Assembly (NCBI GenBank): GCA_945865635.1 | Contig: CAMBEP010000050.1 | Coordinates: forward strand, 1-37,574 | DNA length: 37,574 bases | From: Candidatus Kuenenia stuttgartensis | GTDB taxonomy: Bacteria; Planctomycetota; Planctomycetia; Isosphaerales; Isosphaeraceae | Direction: 5' to 3' | Shown here: positions 17,563 to 26,880 of the stretch, piece by piece | How the letters are laid out: each line of letters begins with the position of its first letter | Numbering within the stretch: the stretch's first letter is position 1 | The notes under the pieces: generated by a model | Databases searched by the model: none | Told to the model about the DNA's origin: nothing | What the model saw: the letters and a program-made list of their open reading frames with translations, nothing else | Position numbers and translations under genes: made by a program

Positions 17563-20500
17563 CTACTGCGAAAGCTTTCGCTCGGAACGGTCCCGGCCTC
17601 TCAATAGCAATTGAAAGTCAGGGTCGAACACCACTTTTTCAGGCGTAAAACTGGATTGAATCGAAAAGTCTGAGGATTGGCCTGCCTCAATTTTTACCAT
17701 CTGGGAAGCGGTTTGATACTCTGATTTTGTTTCCGACACAGAATTCTTTTTCTTGAATCGCTCGCCCTTTGTGGTAGCAATTGCAACCATGACGGTTCCG
17801 GTGCCTGAGTTTTTGAGTTTTCCTGTGACCTGATAATCTTTCTCGCCCAATTTGGTCAGTTTAACGTCCAGCCATTGCAAGTCGGGCATCACAGAGCCTT
17901 TTACCCATTGATTGATAAATTGGTCGTAAGCGGATTTGTCAGGAGCATGAGCCCTTACGATTTCAATCAAATCTTCCAAAAGGGGTGAATCTGGCGAGCC
18001 AGCCGGGAATTTTTGGATCAATTCCGCCAGCCCTTTATTCAATTGGTCGCGACCCATCAGGTTTGACAACATCCAAAAGACCCATCCACCGCGAGAATAT
18101 GTAATCGATTGATCCGTCGCCCTGCGGCCATCAATTTTTACCAATGGTCGCTCATCATCGCCCTGACGATTCCTGACATAATCAAATTCCAATTGTTTGG
18201 TCAGGCCCATGCGAGCTTCTTCACCAATGACTTTATCCATGAGTATTATTGCGGAATAATTCGCCAGTGATTCGTTGAGAATATTCCCGCCAGGACCGGC
18301 TCCGGGCACCATCAGATTGCCCCACCACTGGTGAGCGGCTTCGTGAGCCGTAATATAGAATGCAACATTGGAATCAGACTTGTTAAGTGTCAGAAAACCG
18401 ATTGACTCACTGAATGTAATATTGGTCGGAAATCCTTGAGCATAATCCGACATGCCCGGAAATTCGCTGAGCTTCAATTCCTTCCAGGGAAATGCTCCGA
18501 ACCATTCACCATACCACTTGCGCGACGCCTCAAGCCCTTTCAGCATATCAGGCACATTCAGGCCATGCCTTGGATCATAATAAATTGATACACCTTCGCC
18601 TTTGGCAACGGACCATTTGCCAGCAACGACATTGAAAATGGAGACCGGCTGATCGCTCTTCCAGAAGAATTTCCTGGTGCCGTCCATTTGATTCACAACT
18701 TTTTCGAGTACACCGACACTATTGGCCACAAAATCGCCTGGTACGGTAATGGCGATGCGTGTTTTCATCTTCGAGCCACCTCCATAGGCTGCATCGACCT
18801 TTTCTTTGTAATAGTCGGATGGATATTCACGACCATCAGGTGCCATGTCAGCATCCAGCCCCAGACCAGTATTAAAACCAAAGATGGGTAACATGCTATT
18901 GGAAAAGCTGGTTAATACCACTCCAGAAGGGAGAATGAATTCCATGGAACGGACACCATTTTTGCTCATTCCGCCCGGGTATTTCCCATCATACTCAAAC
19001 GCCAGATCAAACGATTCGCCAGGCATGAATTTGGATCCATCCGGCTTTTTAAAGATCAGCAGTCCGGCTCGATCCTCAGGTTTATATCCTTTTTCATTCC
19101 ATATCCAGGTCGAATTTGTGATGTGCCTGCCCAGGGTGACTGGAAATTCTGTCATCGGCTTGTCGCGATGATTGCGAACCAGAAATTTCCCTTTAAGGTG
19201 AAAACTCCCTTGGGCCGGATCAAGTTTCAAATCGAGATCGACTGCATCAATGGTAGGGGATGGAAATTCATAAAATGTGGCGACATTTCGCTTCCAATAG
19301 TCTTTATTCAGCTTACGGGAAACAGAGCCATCAGGCCCTTTTCGCAATTGCATATACAACCATCCGGAGATACAACACATGGGAATGGCCGCGAGCAAAG
19401 CAGGTGCATAACGTCTGGCAAAGCTGTTGAAATTACGTCTGGAACGGGCCTGGATTGTATCCTGCTCAAGCCGATTAAATCGAACGCTGGCAAATGTCAG
19501 CAGAAAAAACGCTGCACATAGAGTGGCGATACGGTTCCAGACGATTGCCGTGCGTTGCATTTCAAACTGGGAGATATCGCTCCAGACTACGGTTTGTCCG
19601 ATCAATGACCAGTTATTTGCCCAGTTGGTATAACCCTTGAAATTCAGCAGAAAAGTGAGAGCCATGAAAACAAAACCAAGGGCCAGGGCTGCCGATCGAT
19701 TGGGTGTAAACGACCTTGTCAAGGCCACGAAAGAGGACCAGAAGAGAAATGTGGGGAACAGAAGCATGCCCCAGATGCAAATCAGTGGCCAAGGCTGCGG
19801 CCAGAGCTGCCCCTGCCATGCCAAGGCTGTGCACAAGCCAAGAAATGTGCTGGCAACAACGACGAATCCTGCGACGGCACAGGCCAGGGATTTGCCAACA
19901 AGCCATGCGGAAAGCCTTACGGGTGAGCCAAATATAAAGGATTCAACTCGTGCGGACCGGTCCCGTTCCATCGCATCGGTGCCATAGAAAAGTGCGAGCA
20001 TGCAAGTGCAAAACGTGACGAACGGAAACGACCGGGCTGCAAAGTTGCCGGCTGTGACCAAGATAATCGTATCCAGAGGGCCAGGCTGCATCACGGCATT
20101 GATTGTGGCCACAAATGCAATGATAATTCCAAAAAGCCATAGGCCGGGCCCATGCAATAAATGACGGAACTCCAGCCTTGCAATGGAAATCACATTCTTG
20201 ATCCAGGATGGCCTGCGGACCTGCATATGCAAATCTGATAGGGTCATGGATTTGGCGCGAATGGTTTCATGGGGGGTTTCAATGACCGTTTTCAATTTTC
20301 GATTTCTGGGAATCCTGAATTTGGTCTTCACCGATGAGTCTAACATGGCTCGGCTGGCAGATGCCTGAACAAGTCCAAGAGCGATCAGAACGAAAGCGAA
20401 GCGACTCATCAGAAATGGCAATTCATAATGAATGGGAGTGGAATTATAAAATTCCGCTCCCCGGTCGTCTCTTAAATAAGTCTGGCTGAGCCATTCTGTT

Positions 20501-21189
20501 CCAGACGGATCGCCTAAACGAACCACTTCACGAATGTTGGCTGGAACGCGATTCAGCAGTGTTTCAGAAAACAGAAAGCTGTATGCCATGATCAATGCTA
20601 CAGGCGATAGAAATACAATCACAGAATTTTTTGTTCGTGCCCCCAGAAAGAATGCCATGGCTCCATTAAAGAGCAGCCCCGGGAAGACCATGAAGATCAT
20701 TGGTCTGATGTAATTCAGAGGTATGAGTGGCCCTCGAGACTCTTGCATGCTGGCGTTGGGCACCAGATGATTAAAGAAAATGCGACTTAGGATTTGCAAG
20801 CCAAGCATGACTAAAAGCCAGAAGACGGTTGCCAGAAACTTTCCTGAGACATAGGAACGGGGCGAGAGGCCACTGGCCCGCTCGATATCAAGCACCCGGG
20901 CTTCGAAATCACGAGGAACCGTCATGCCGGTCAGCACGGCAAAGAAAAAGCCGTCGATCATGATGGCCACGACAGCACTTTGCAAGGCCTGTGCAAATTC
21001 GCTGGTCAAATGCGACTTGATTCCGCCGACCCCACTCGAACCCGAGGAGATCTGGACAGCTCCAAACGACATGGCCCAAGCCAGCAGGATGGTCATCAGG
21101 GCCCAGACAATCAAGAGCGACCTGGCTTGTGGAGACCTGATTTCATACTTCGCAACGGTCAGGGCCTGCCTAATGGATTTGAGGTTCAA
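17563..21189 (-). CDS. ABC-2 type permease fused to M1-family metallopeptidase
   Basis: 1208 residues. Residues 1-600 are two ABC-2-like permease halves with many hydrophobic segments (for example 24-43, 72-90, 118-136); each half begins with an amphipathic arm. Residues 650-1200 form an M1 (gluzincin) peptidase-like periplasmic domain. The zinc site is HEAAH (949-953) plus E973 in NESLANYSA, and GMSDYAQGFPTNITF takes the place of the usual GxMEN-type loop. The start is TTG at 21189: AGGAGG lies six bases upstream, and TTGA overlaps the ATPase stop. A longer GTG frame runs into the ATPase gene and is unlikely. With the ATPase it forms a complete exporter coupled to a peptidase. Substrate unknown. 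Confidence 0.88.
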   Translation of the reverse strand: MNLKSIRQALTVAKYEIRSPQARSLLIVWALMTILLAWAMSFGAVQISSGSSGVGGIKSHLTSEFAQALQSAVVAIMIDGFFFAVLTGMTVPRDFEARVLDIERASGLSPRSYVSGKFLATVFWLLVMLGLQILSRIFFNHLVPNASMQESRGPLIPLNYIRPMIFMVFPGLLFNGAMAFFLGARTKNSVIVFLSPVALIMAYSFLFSETLLNRVPANIREVVRLGDPSGTEWLSQTYLRDDRGAEFYNSTPIHYELPFLMSRFAFVLIALGLVQASASRAMLDSSVKTKFRIPRNRKLKTVIETPHETIRAKSMTLSDLHMQVRRPSWIKNVISIARLEFRHLLHGPGLWLFGIIIAFVATINAVMQPGPLDTIILVTAGNFAARSFPFVTFCTCMLALFYGTDAMERDRSARVESFIFGSPVRLSAWLVGKSLACAVAGFVVVASTFLGLCTALAWQGQLWPQPWPLICIWGMLLFPTFLFWSSFVALTRSFTPNRSAALALGFVFMALTFLLNFKGYTNWANNWSLIGQTVVWSDISQFEMQRTAIVWNRIATLCAAFFLLTFASVRFNRLEQDTIQARSRRNFNSFARRYAPALLAAIPMCCISGWLYMQLRKGPDGSVSRKLNKDYWKRNVATFYEFPSPTIDAVDLDLKLDPAQGSFHLKGKFLVRNHRDKPMTEFPVTLGRHITNSTWIWNEKGYKPEDRAGLLIFKKPDGSKFMPGESFDLAFEYDGKYPGGMSKNGVRSMEFILPSGVVLTSFSNSMLPIFGFNTGLGLDADMAPDGREYPSDYYKEKVDAAYGGGSKMKTRIAITVPGDFVANSVGVLEKVVNQMDGTRKFFWKSDQPVSIFNVVAGKWSVAKGEGVSIYYDPRHGLNVPDMLKGLEASRKWYGEWFGAFPWKELKLSEFPGMSDYAQGFPTNITFSESIGFLTLNKSDSNVAFYITAHEAAHQWWGNLMVPGAGPGGNILNESLANYSAIILMDKVIGEEARMGLTKQLEFDYVRNRQGDDERPLVKIDGRRATDQSITYSRGGWVFWMLSNLMGRDQLNKGLAELIQKFPAGSPDSPLLEDLIEIVRAHAPDKSAYDQFINQWVKGSVMPDLQWLDVKLTKLGEKDYQVTGKLKNSGTGTVMVAIATTKGERFKKKNSVSETKSEYQTASQMVKIEAGQSSDFSIQSSFTPEKVVFDPDFQLLLRGRDRSERKLSQ

Positions 21190-22115
21190 AGTACACCTCC
21201 TGAGGCTTTGTTCAAGCCTGTTCCCATGAGATGGTTTTCCGTTTTCATGGAAATGAAATACGCGTCCTCCAGAGTCGGCGGAACGCACTCAAAGTCGGCT
21301 GGTGGTGAACCTTTTTCGAGAAACAGACGAACTTTGTTTGCACCATCATAAACCATGGCCTGCGTGACAAAATATTCTTCGCGAATTGTGTCAAGGTTGG
21401 ATTGTTCCACAACACCCTCAAAGATTTGTCCCTTGAGACTCTCTCTGGCATCTCTGGGAGTCGTCAGGGCCACGAGCTTGCCCTTACGAATGACCGCAAA
21501 TTTGGGACAAACTGTGGCGACATCCTCTACGATATGTGTCGAGAGCAGTATGATTCGCCCCACAGCAAGTTCGGCCAGGAGTCGGTAGAATCGCAGACGT
21601 TCTTCAGGGTCGAGGCCCGCTGTGGGCTCGTCGACGATCACCAGCCGTGGATCGCCTGCCAAGGCCTGAGCAATCCCCAGCCGCTGGCGCATTCCGCCGG
21701 AATATTCACGCAACTTACGGTTTGCAGAATCTGCCAGATTGACTCGTTCGAGAAGTTCTGAAACCAGGGCTTTGCGGCCTTTAGGGCCAGTTACTCCCTT
21801 GAGCTCCAGGAGGAATCCAAGCATTCGTTCGCCTGTGAGATGGCTGTGGAAGCCAAAATCTTGAGGCAAATAACCAAGCCGTTCGAAATGCCGAAGGCGA
21901 TTTTGTGGGTTGGACAGATCCGCTCCATCAAGTGTGACCCGGCCAGATGTTGGCTCAAGCAACCCCGCCAGAATCTTCATCAAGGTTGATTTCCCGGCAC
22001 CATTGGGGCCTAACAAGCCAAATAATCCTTCCGTCATTTCCAAGCTGATATCGGAAAGTGCATTAACAGGGGGTTCGCCCGGATAGATTTTTGTCAGTTT
22101 CTCAATTTTCAACAT
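21186..22115 (-). CDS. ABC transporter ATP-binding protein
   Basis: 309 residues. Cytoplasmic ATPase that drives the permease-peptidase encoded immediately downstream. Walker A is GPNGAGKST (residues 36-44), followed by a Q-loop region with GYLPQDFGFH, signature YSGGMRQR, Walker B LVIVDEPTAGLD and H-loop LLSTHIVEDV. The C-terminal 80 residues form the extension common to ATPases of ABC-2 exporters. GGAAGG lies upstream of the ATG. The stop overlaps the TTG start of the next gene, which implies translational coupling and equal stoichiometry. Confidence 0.93.
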   Translation of the reverse strand: MLKIEKLTKIYPGEPPVNALSDISLEMTEGLFGLLGPNGAGKSTLMKILAGLLEPTSGRVTLDGADLSNPQNRLRHFERLGYLPQDFGFHSHLTGERMLGFLLELKGVTGPKGRKALVSELLERVNLADSANRKLREYSGGMRQRLGIAQALAGDPRLVIVDEPTAGLDPEERLRFYRLLAELAVGRIILLSTHIVEDVATVCPKFAVIRKGKLVALTTPRDARESLKGQIFEGVVEQSNLDTIREEYFVTQAMVYDGANKVRLFLEKGSPPADFECVPPTLEDAYFISMKTENHLMGTGLNKASGGVL

Positions 22116-22234
22116 GTCGGCGACCTTCCGTTAGCTTGGATCCTGGCCGTAATGATTCCCACTCTCGCAGTTTCACTTATAACCATTCGCGCCATAATTC
22201 ACAAGATTAAGTGACAATTGAAAAAAGAAACAAA

Positions 22235-22264
22235 AAAGGTGGCTCCATGAAGGAGCCGCCTTTG
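22235..22264 (-). terminator. Intrinsic terminator of the AhpD-like gene
   Basis: On the minus strand GGCTCC and GGAGCC pair around a 5-base loop, the stem extends with GGC/GCC-type pairs, and a run of T follows (TTTTTTG, then TTTCTTTTTT). It begins about 45 bases past the stop of the 423-residue AhpD-like gene and insulates the ABC operon. Confidence 0.8.
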
Positions 22265-22309
22265 AGAAAATTTCAAATATCTTGAAATCGAATTGAAATG
22301 CTATCGATT

Positions 22310-23581
22310 TTATGGCTTTAGCCTGTCGACTGCGGCAGCGATGCAGGCGAGTTCAACAATTTGTGCTGTGGCTCGATCACCAAAAAGCAATTCAACGGAC
22401 TTGATATCCGTATCGCCAACCCATGCTGGGTTCAAGGTCAGCAATCGGACCAGGTTCAGCACTTTAGAAGTTTTATCGTCAAGCTTCGTGCCGTCACCCA
22501 AGTTTTCAAGAGCCTCAAGGTCGGCATCCGACTGGCCTAGTTCTTTAAGCATTTTGCGAGCTTCAGCCGCTGCATGGGGGGCGTTGTCCAAGCGGGCAGA
22601 ATACCAGAGAATTTGGCCACGCAGCAGGGCAGGCACATTGACACCCTCTGAAGATTCGATCTGCTTGGCACCCTCCCAACTCTTTAGCCTGGCTTGGCCT
22701 GTCGTGCCTTGGGTTTTCATGAGACCCAACCAGGTGGGCACAGATTTGTCTGTATCAGGCGATTCAAAGGAAAACCGGGGCAAGCTCTCAATGTGATTCA
22801 CGGAATTCATGAACGCATCGAATTTTGGCAGCTTTCTGGTGGACCAGACCGCTTTACCTGTCGATCCGATGACTACGGAGACCTTCCGGGTGGCCTCATT
22901 GCCAAGTTTCGACTGATATTCCCGATGTTCTTCCTGAGGAATATTCAGCCCGCCAGTCCAGCGATTCATGGCGTTGTAGTTCGCAATCGTCAGCAAGATT
23001 TCGCCTTGTTGCTCAGGGGAAAATTTTGTGGCCAGATCGCGCCAGACTTCGGCTGGAACTGGCTGGTCAGGGCTTGTCGTTTTCAGGACGGCAAGTGTTC
23101 GGGCCGCTTTGGTCGCTGTATCGGCACCAGCCCAATCGCCGTCGAGGGCAGCAATTTGAGCTTCGGTGCGACCCGCAGTGGCCAGCTTGGCCTCTTGGTG
23201 ACCTAAACAATAGGCACAATTATTGAGCCGGGAAATGATCCAGAAAAGCTCTGTCTTAAATGCATAATCGACAAGCCCGGATTGCTGGGAGCGTGCAGGG
23301 AAGGCAGCTGTCGACCACTCTGTCGGCAAATAATATCGCCGCATCAGGCCGTTATGAACCAGCCCAAGAGTTCCATTTTTTGCGGTTTCCCGATCCTTGG
23401 CCGTGGGTTCAGGAAGTGGCAAGCGAGGCTTGTGTCGCTTGGAGTTTTCCAGCATTTTAAGCATGGAATCGCGATCGATTGTCAATCCGGGAGCGGATCG
23501 ATCAGGCAAATTGCTGGTCAGGTCGATCTCAGGCTGAGCAGAAAGTAGAGCGAGGTAAACCAGTCCGATTGTCTTCAACAT
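22310..23581 (-). CDS. Exported AhpD-like / carboxymuconolactone decarboxylase-family protein
   Basis: 423 residues, about twice the usual length for this family. Residues 1-17 form a short signal peptide (LGLVYLALLS-like core). Around residue 110-140 is the AhpD-type redox signature: ELFWIISRLNNCAYCLGHQEAKLA, with C122, C125 and H128. A following LTIANYNAMNRWTGGLN block also looks family-like. The C-terminal half (about 250-423) may hold a second, degenerate copy, since ARLDNAPHAAAEARKML and LVRLLTLNPAWVGD recall the same helices without the cysteines. Family members are peroxide-reducing or decarboxylating enzymes; secretion suggests thiol redox activity in the periplasm. It is monocistronic, with a terminator behind it. 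Confidence 0.78.
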   Translation of the reverse strand: MLKTIGLVYLALLSAQPEIDLTSNLPDRSAPGLTIDRDSMLKMLENSKRHKPRLPLPEPTAKDRETAKNGTLGLVHNGLMRRYYLPTEWSTAAFPARSQQSGLVDYAFKTELFWIISRLNNCAYCLGHQEAKLATAGRTEAQIAALDGDWAGADTATKAARTLAVLKTTSPDQPVPAEVWRDLATKFSPEQQGEILLTIANYNAMNRWTGGLNIPQEEHREYQSKLGNEATRKVSVVIGSTGKAVWSTRKLPKFDAFMNSVNHIESLPRFSFESPDTDKSVPTWLGLMKTQGTTGQARLKSWEGAKQIESSEGVNVPALLRGQILWYSARLDNAPHAAAEARKMLKELGQSDADLEALENLGDGTKLDDKTSKVLNLVRLLTLNPAWVGDTDIKSVELLFGDRATAQIVELACIAAAVDRLKP

Positions 23582-23673
23582 TGTTCAAGTCTCACGGTGA
23601 TTGAAATTTATCGGAAATGGAATGGTCTGGATCTGAGAGTCACAGACCATTCCCGAAAAGAGGTTGTCCGAGA

Positions 23674-24078
23674 TCAGCCATCTTGCCTCAGAACAAGCAA
23701 TTGAGGCGAGGTGCTGATGGTATAGACGGCCTGCTTCTTGACAATTCGCCCCTTCGGGCTTTTCAATTCCAGAACCACTGGATATTGCATATCGTTACCA
23801 GCAAGTCTGGCATCCGCCTGAGGCTTGTAAGCGACCAGTTTCAGGCCGGTGCTCCAATCCATATCGTTGATGACGATCGATGGTACCCGCTTGGAAAAGT
23901 CGGCTGGATTTTCGCCGGCCTTCCAAGCGTCGAGGACCAATCTCAATGTCTTCTCAGCCTGCCCCGGATCCGCCTGCGGAGCAGCACTCTGACTCATCCC
24001 GCAACCAGTTGTGGTGCAGAGCAATAGGAATCCGAAAAACCAACGGCTCAGAGGACGGCTTAGATGGAACGGAATCAT
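23674..24078 (-). CDS. Small lipoprotein downstream of DUF1559 gene (copy 2)
   Basis: 134 residues with a clear lipoprotein signal (WFFGFLLLCTTTGC, lipidated cysteine near residue 26). The mature part begins with a low-complexity linker, then LRLVLDAWKAGENPADF and a beta-rich tail (KLVAYKPQADARL, YPVVLELKSPKGRIVKKQAVYTI), which suggests a small alpha+beta domain of NTF2-like type, not confirmed. It lies 38 bases behind the second DUF1559 gene, mirroring the arrangement at 13291-14657. Probably cotranscribed with it and anchored in a membrane. Function unknown. Confidence 0.8.
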   Translation of the reverse strand: MIPFHLSRPLSRWFFGFLLLCTTTGCGMSQSAAPQADPGQAEKTLRLVLDAWKAGENPADFSKRVPSIVINDMDWSTGLKLVAYKPQADARLAGNDMQYPVVLELKSPKGRIVKKQAVYTISTSPQLLVLRQDG

Positions 24079-24116
24079 GGCAAAATCTCCCTTTTGATCT
24101 TCGAAATTCGAATCAA

Positions 24117-25127
24117 TTATAAGCTGTCAGCGCTAAGAACTTCGCCACCATTTCGGGTGCCAAGAGCTCGCCATGATAAGATATTGATCGAATTCTTGAT
24201 GAACCGGACCGATCCATCCGCCATGGTCATATTCACACCACCCGCATGACGGCTGTTTGCCGTGGTTGCAATTCGGGCTGGCGGGAACATGCAAGACCTG
24301 GCATTGGGCGGTGCCACGTGCCAGTAACTGGTTGTCGAGTGGTAGCCGTATGTCCAAGGCGCACCGACATTAGAGAAGCCTTGGTTGGCAAGGTTGTTGA
24401 TCAGGGTCGCTCGGCACTGGTTGTAAGCATCGTCGGGCGTTGCTGGATAAGTTCCAGGACGAAATGTATCACCCCGGTCGGTCACTTCGGAATTGGTGAA
24501 GTCGCCCATCACATGCTCGCTGAAAGCCGATGTATTGCTGGTCCCATCCGTGATATTGGCCAATTGGATCATTTGAGAACTGAAGAACAAGCCATTGGGT
24601 GGAAGAATTATACCGTTATTGACATTCGCGGTATCTTCTGCTCCATACCACATGGCAAGGCTGGTGCCTTCATTCGCCCGATAATTGATCCCCGCTGAGA
24701 CAAAGCCAGGAATCACAAGTCCAGTCGGGATTTGTGCGCTAACATCCGTCGGGCAGAGAAATGACTGAATGGTAACCGCTGATGAGGTCACATTCTGATA
24801 GTCAAAACTCCCAAGGCTGAAATTGATCGAGTCGAACACATTTTTTTGCTCCATATAACCCAGAAGCCTGGCGAATTGCGAGAATGGGCGATAGGTTCCG
24901 ACCTGAAGCGTTCTGCCCATTGGCAAGGCATTATTGGTGTCGTGATAGTTGTGCATGGCCAAGCCAAGCTGCTTCATGTTATTGATGCACTGGGTGCGGC
25001 GGGCGGCCTCGCGTGCGGATTGAACCGCAGGAAGCAATAATGAGATGAGGACGGCGATAATGGCGATCACGACCAGCAATTCAATCAGTGTGAACCCACG
25101 GCGAACTTGGGATGAAAACCGGTTCAT
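24117..25127 (-). CDS. DUF1559 protein with type IV pilin-like N-terminus (copy 2)
   Basis: 336 residues. It starts MNRFSSQVRRGFTLIELLVV, so prepilin cleavage would fall after G11, with E16 in the right place. The segment LLPAVQSAREAARRTQCINN and GLAMHNYHDTNNALP are textbook DUF1559. The C-terminal H-x9-DG motif is HAGGVNMTMADGSVRF and the end is GGEVLSADSL. The ATG at 25127 is chosen because GAGGAA lies eight bases upstream; an open frame continues to 25253 but would precede the prepilin signal with 42 unrelated residues. The product is probably exposed outside the inner membrane. Clearly paralogous to the copy at 13644-14657. Confidence 0.93.
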   Translation of the reverse strand: MNRFSSQVRRGFTLIELLVVIAIIAVLISLLLPAVQSAREAARRTQCINNMKQLGLAMHNYHDTNNALPMGRTLQVGTYRPFSQFARLLGYMEQKNVFDSINFSLGSFDYQNVTSSAVTIQSFLCPTDVSAQIPTGLVIPGFVSAGINYRANEGTSLAMWYGAEDTANVNNGIILPPNGLFFSSQMIQLANITDGTSNTSAFSEHVMGDFTNSEVTDRGDTFRPGTYPATPDDAYNQCRATLINNLANQGFSNVGAPWTYGYHSTTSYWHVAPPNARSCMFPPARIATTANSRHAGGVNMTMADGSVRFIKNSINILSWRALGTRNGGEVLSADSL

Positions 25128-25467
25128 GGAATGTTCCTCGAATCTAGGAGTGCGAAATGATGATGCTCTTGACACGGCTTTGGGCATGATCCGGGACGAG
25201 GCAAACAAATCGCCACTTGGTCTCAGAAAAAGCCCACTTTTTTGGGGATTCATCAGTCCGTTCAGGCAAAACCGAGAGCCTTAAACCTTTTCACCCATAG
25301 GGGTTCAAAGTCGGTCGCGGTTTTTTTGCCATGATTGCGATCGCTTGTCACGATTCCAAGAAACATCGCAAGTCAACGATGATCAAAGACGTACCAAAAG
25401 CGAGCATGAACTGAGAATCTTTTAACTATGAGGAGTCGGCACTTGTGCACAACTCCCTGTCAGATCA
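25128..25467. other. Intergenic region upstream of DUF1559 copy 2
   Basis: About 340 bases between two minus-strand genes. It holds the presumed promoter and leader of the DUF1559 gene and the 3' end of the upstream unit. No reliable hexamers, RNA or gene could be identified. Confidence 0.4.
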
Positions 25468-25938
25468 TCAGATGCTTCGAGGTGGCTTAAATAATCTATC
25501 TAAAGCAGGATCCAGAGGAGCCAATTCCTGGCCCATCAAAAGCCTTCCAATGAAAGGATCCGTCTGACAAGCGGCTACAAATGCCGTGCATCGCCACGGA
25601 AGCAGCGAATCAAGACCTGAACCCGAGTCATGCGGCACAAGCGGCACTGGCGCTTGAGAGCGGCACAAAGGACCATCGCATGACTGCCCCCTGAGTCGCC
25701 AAAGGTCGTCCGTCGTGCCCACGGCACGTACACTTCCTGTGCCTTCCCACGACATCAGCGACTGATTCCACTCAGGCATGTAACCAATTCGGCCGCAGTG
25801 CTGAGCCTCAACCTTGCTGCTCATACCCAATGCGTGCATCAGAATCAAAGTGCAGATCAACCAGGACCACCGACAACCCATCACATAGCCATGGCTATGC
25901 TTGAGAATCGTCAGAAGTGATTGCCCGGAACCATGCAT
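25468..25938 (-). CDS. Hypothetical secreted cysteine-containing protein
   Basis: 156 residues if started at the ATG at 25938; an ATG at 25881 giving MGCRWSWLICTLILMHALG is equally possible and leaves a neat signal peptide ending near KVEAQ. No ribosome binding site decides between them. The mature part is about 110 residues with at least five cysteines (for example QHCGRIGY, GQSCDGPLCRS, WRCTAFVAACQ), which suggests disulfides outside the cytoplasm. I recognise no family. Support for being real comes from the signal peptide and the lack of any competing gene; it could still be spurious. Confidence 0.5.
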   Translation of the reverse strand: MHGSGQSLLTILKHSHGYVMGCRWSWLICTLILMHALGMSSKVEAQHCGRIGYMPEWNQSLMSWEGTGSVRAVGTTDDLWRLRGQSCDGPLCRSQAPVPLVPHDSGSGLDSLLPWRCTAFVAACQTDPFIGRLLMGQELAPLDPALDRLFKPPRSI

Positions 25939-26160
25939 TCGAATCGACCCTGTCCAAAATTGAGTAGATGCACCGAGGAATTGATTTTGATGATGTCGTG
26001 GCCTAGATCTTGTCCACATATCCCATAGTATCGTTGACTGGGCCTAGAAACAAGTGGAAATTTTGGAAAAATTTCTTTGTGCGGCAATCCACTGTCGATT
26101 AAGATTAAGTTCATCAAATCTCATATCTCCAAGCAACTTCTCTTTGATGGGAATACTGTC

Positions 26161-26880
26161 ATGATTCGCGTTCATCCACGCGCCATGATTCATATACTAC
26201 TGCTTTGTTTTTTCGGCACTACCGGATGGATCGTCGATGCACATCAACCGTCATCCGAAATTCCTGACCCTCGACGATTTGAAACTGAGATTTTGGTTTT
26301 TGAAAAAGCCGAACAAAAGAAAGCATCCCCAAAAGGTTCGGTTTTGTTTGTAGGCAGCTCTACAATTCGCGACTGGCATTCTCTCAACTCGGATTTTGAC
26401 GCCTCAAATTTTGTAAACCGTGGTTTTGGCGGGAGCAGAATGACAGATGTCACCTATCACCTGGATCGTATTCTTGGCAACACCGATCCACGCGTACTTG
26501 TTCTTTATGAAGGCGATAACGATATCCACGAAGGCGTCGGCGTGAACGAACTTCTCAATCATTACGACGAATTCTACAACAAATTCCGTTCCCGACTGCC
26601 AAATTGTCATTTATACGTGATCTCCATTAAGCCTAGCCCATCCCGCTCAGGGGAATGGCCAAAATCCAGAAAGGCGAATATTCGACTTAAAGCATGGGCT
26701 GAATCGAAACCAAGGACCACGTATGTAGATATCGCTACCGCCATGCTCAACGAAAATGGCAAGCCTCGAAAAGATTTGTTCAAATATGATCTTCTACACA
26801 TGAATCGCAAAGGTTATCGAATTTGGATCGACTCGCTCAAACCCGTCTTTATCAAAGACTATGTCGATCGTGATTCTTAA
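26161..26880 (+). CDS. Secreted SGNH/GDSL-type hydrolase
   Basis: 239 residues. A signal peptide covers about 1-33 (MIHILLLCFFGTTGWIVDA). The SGNH blocks follow. Block I is VLFVGSSTIRDWHSL, where the serine of GSS (residue 67) takes the nucleophile position. Block II is NRGFGGSRMTDV, block III YEGDNDI with the oxyanion Asn, and block V DLLHMNRKGY with D210 and H213. The family removes acetyl or other acyl groups from carbohydrates or lipids; the substrate here is unknown. The start is the ATG at 26161, with a GGGA-like site upstream; the frame is open further upstream without a signal. It diverges from the hypothetical secreted gene and converges with the acyltransferase gene, so an O-acyl modification and removal pairing is tempting but unproven. 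Confidence 0.85.
   Translation: MIRVHPRAMIHILLLCFFGTTGWIVDAHQPSSEIPDPRRFETEILVFEKAEQKKASPKGSVLFVGSSTIRDWHSLNSDFDASNFVNRGFGGSRMTDVTYHLDRILGNTDPRVLVLYEGDNDIHEGVGVNELLNHYDEFYNKFRSRLPNCHLYVISIKPSPSRSGEWPKSRKANIRLKAWAESKPRTTYVDIATAMLNENGKPRKDLFKYDLLHMNRKGYRIWIDSLKPVFIKDYVDRDS

Noticed and set aside
25231..25247. CCCA/TGGG hairpin followed by T-run upstream of DUF1559 copy 2
   Set aside because: The stem is only four base pairs, too weak to call a terminator or attenuator.
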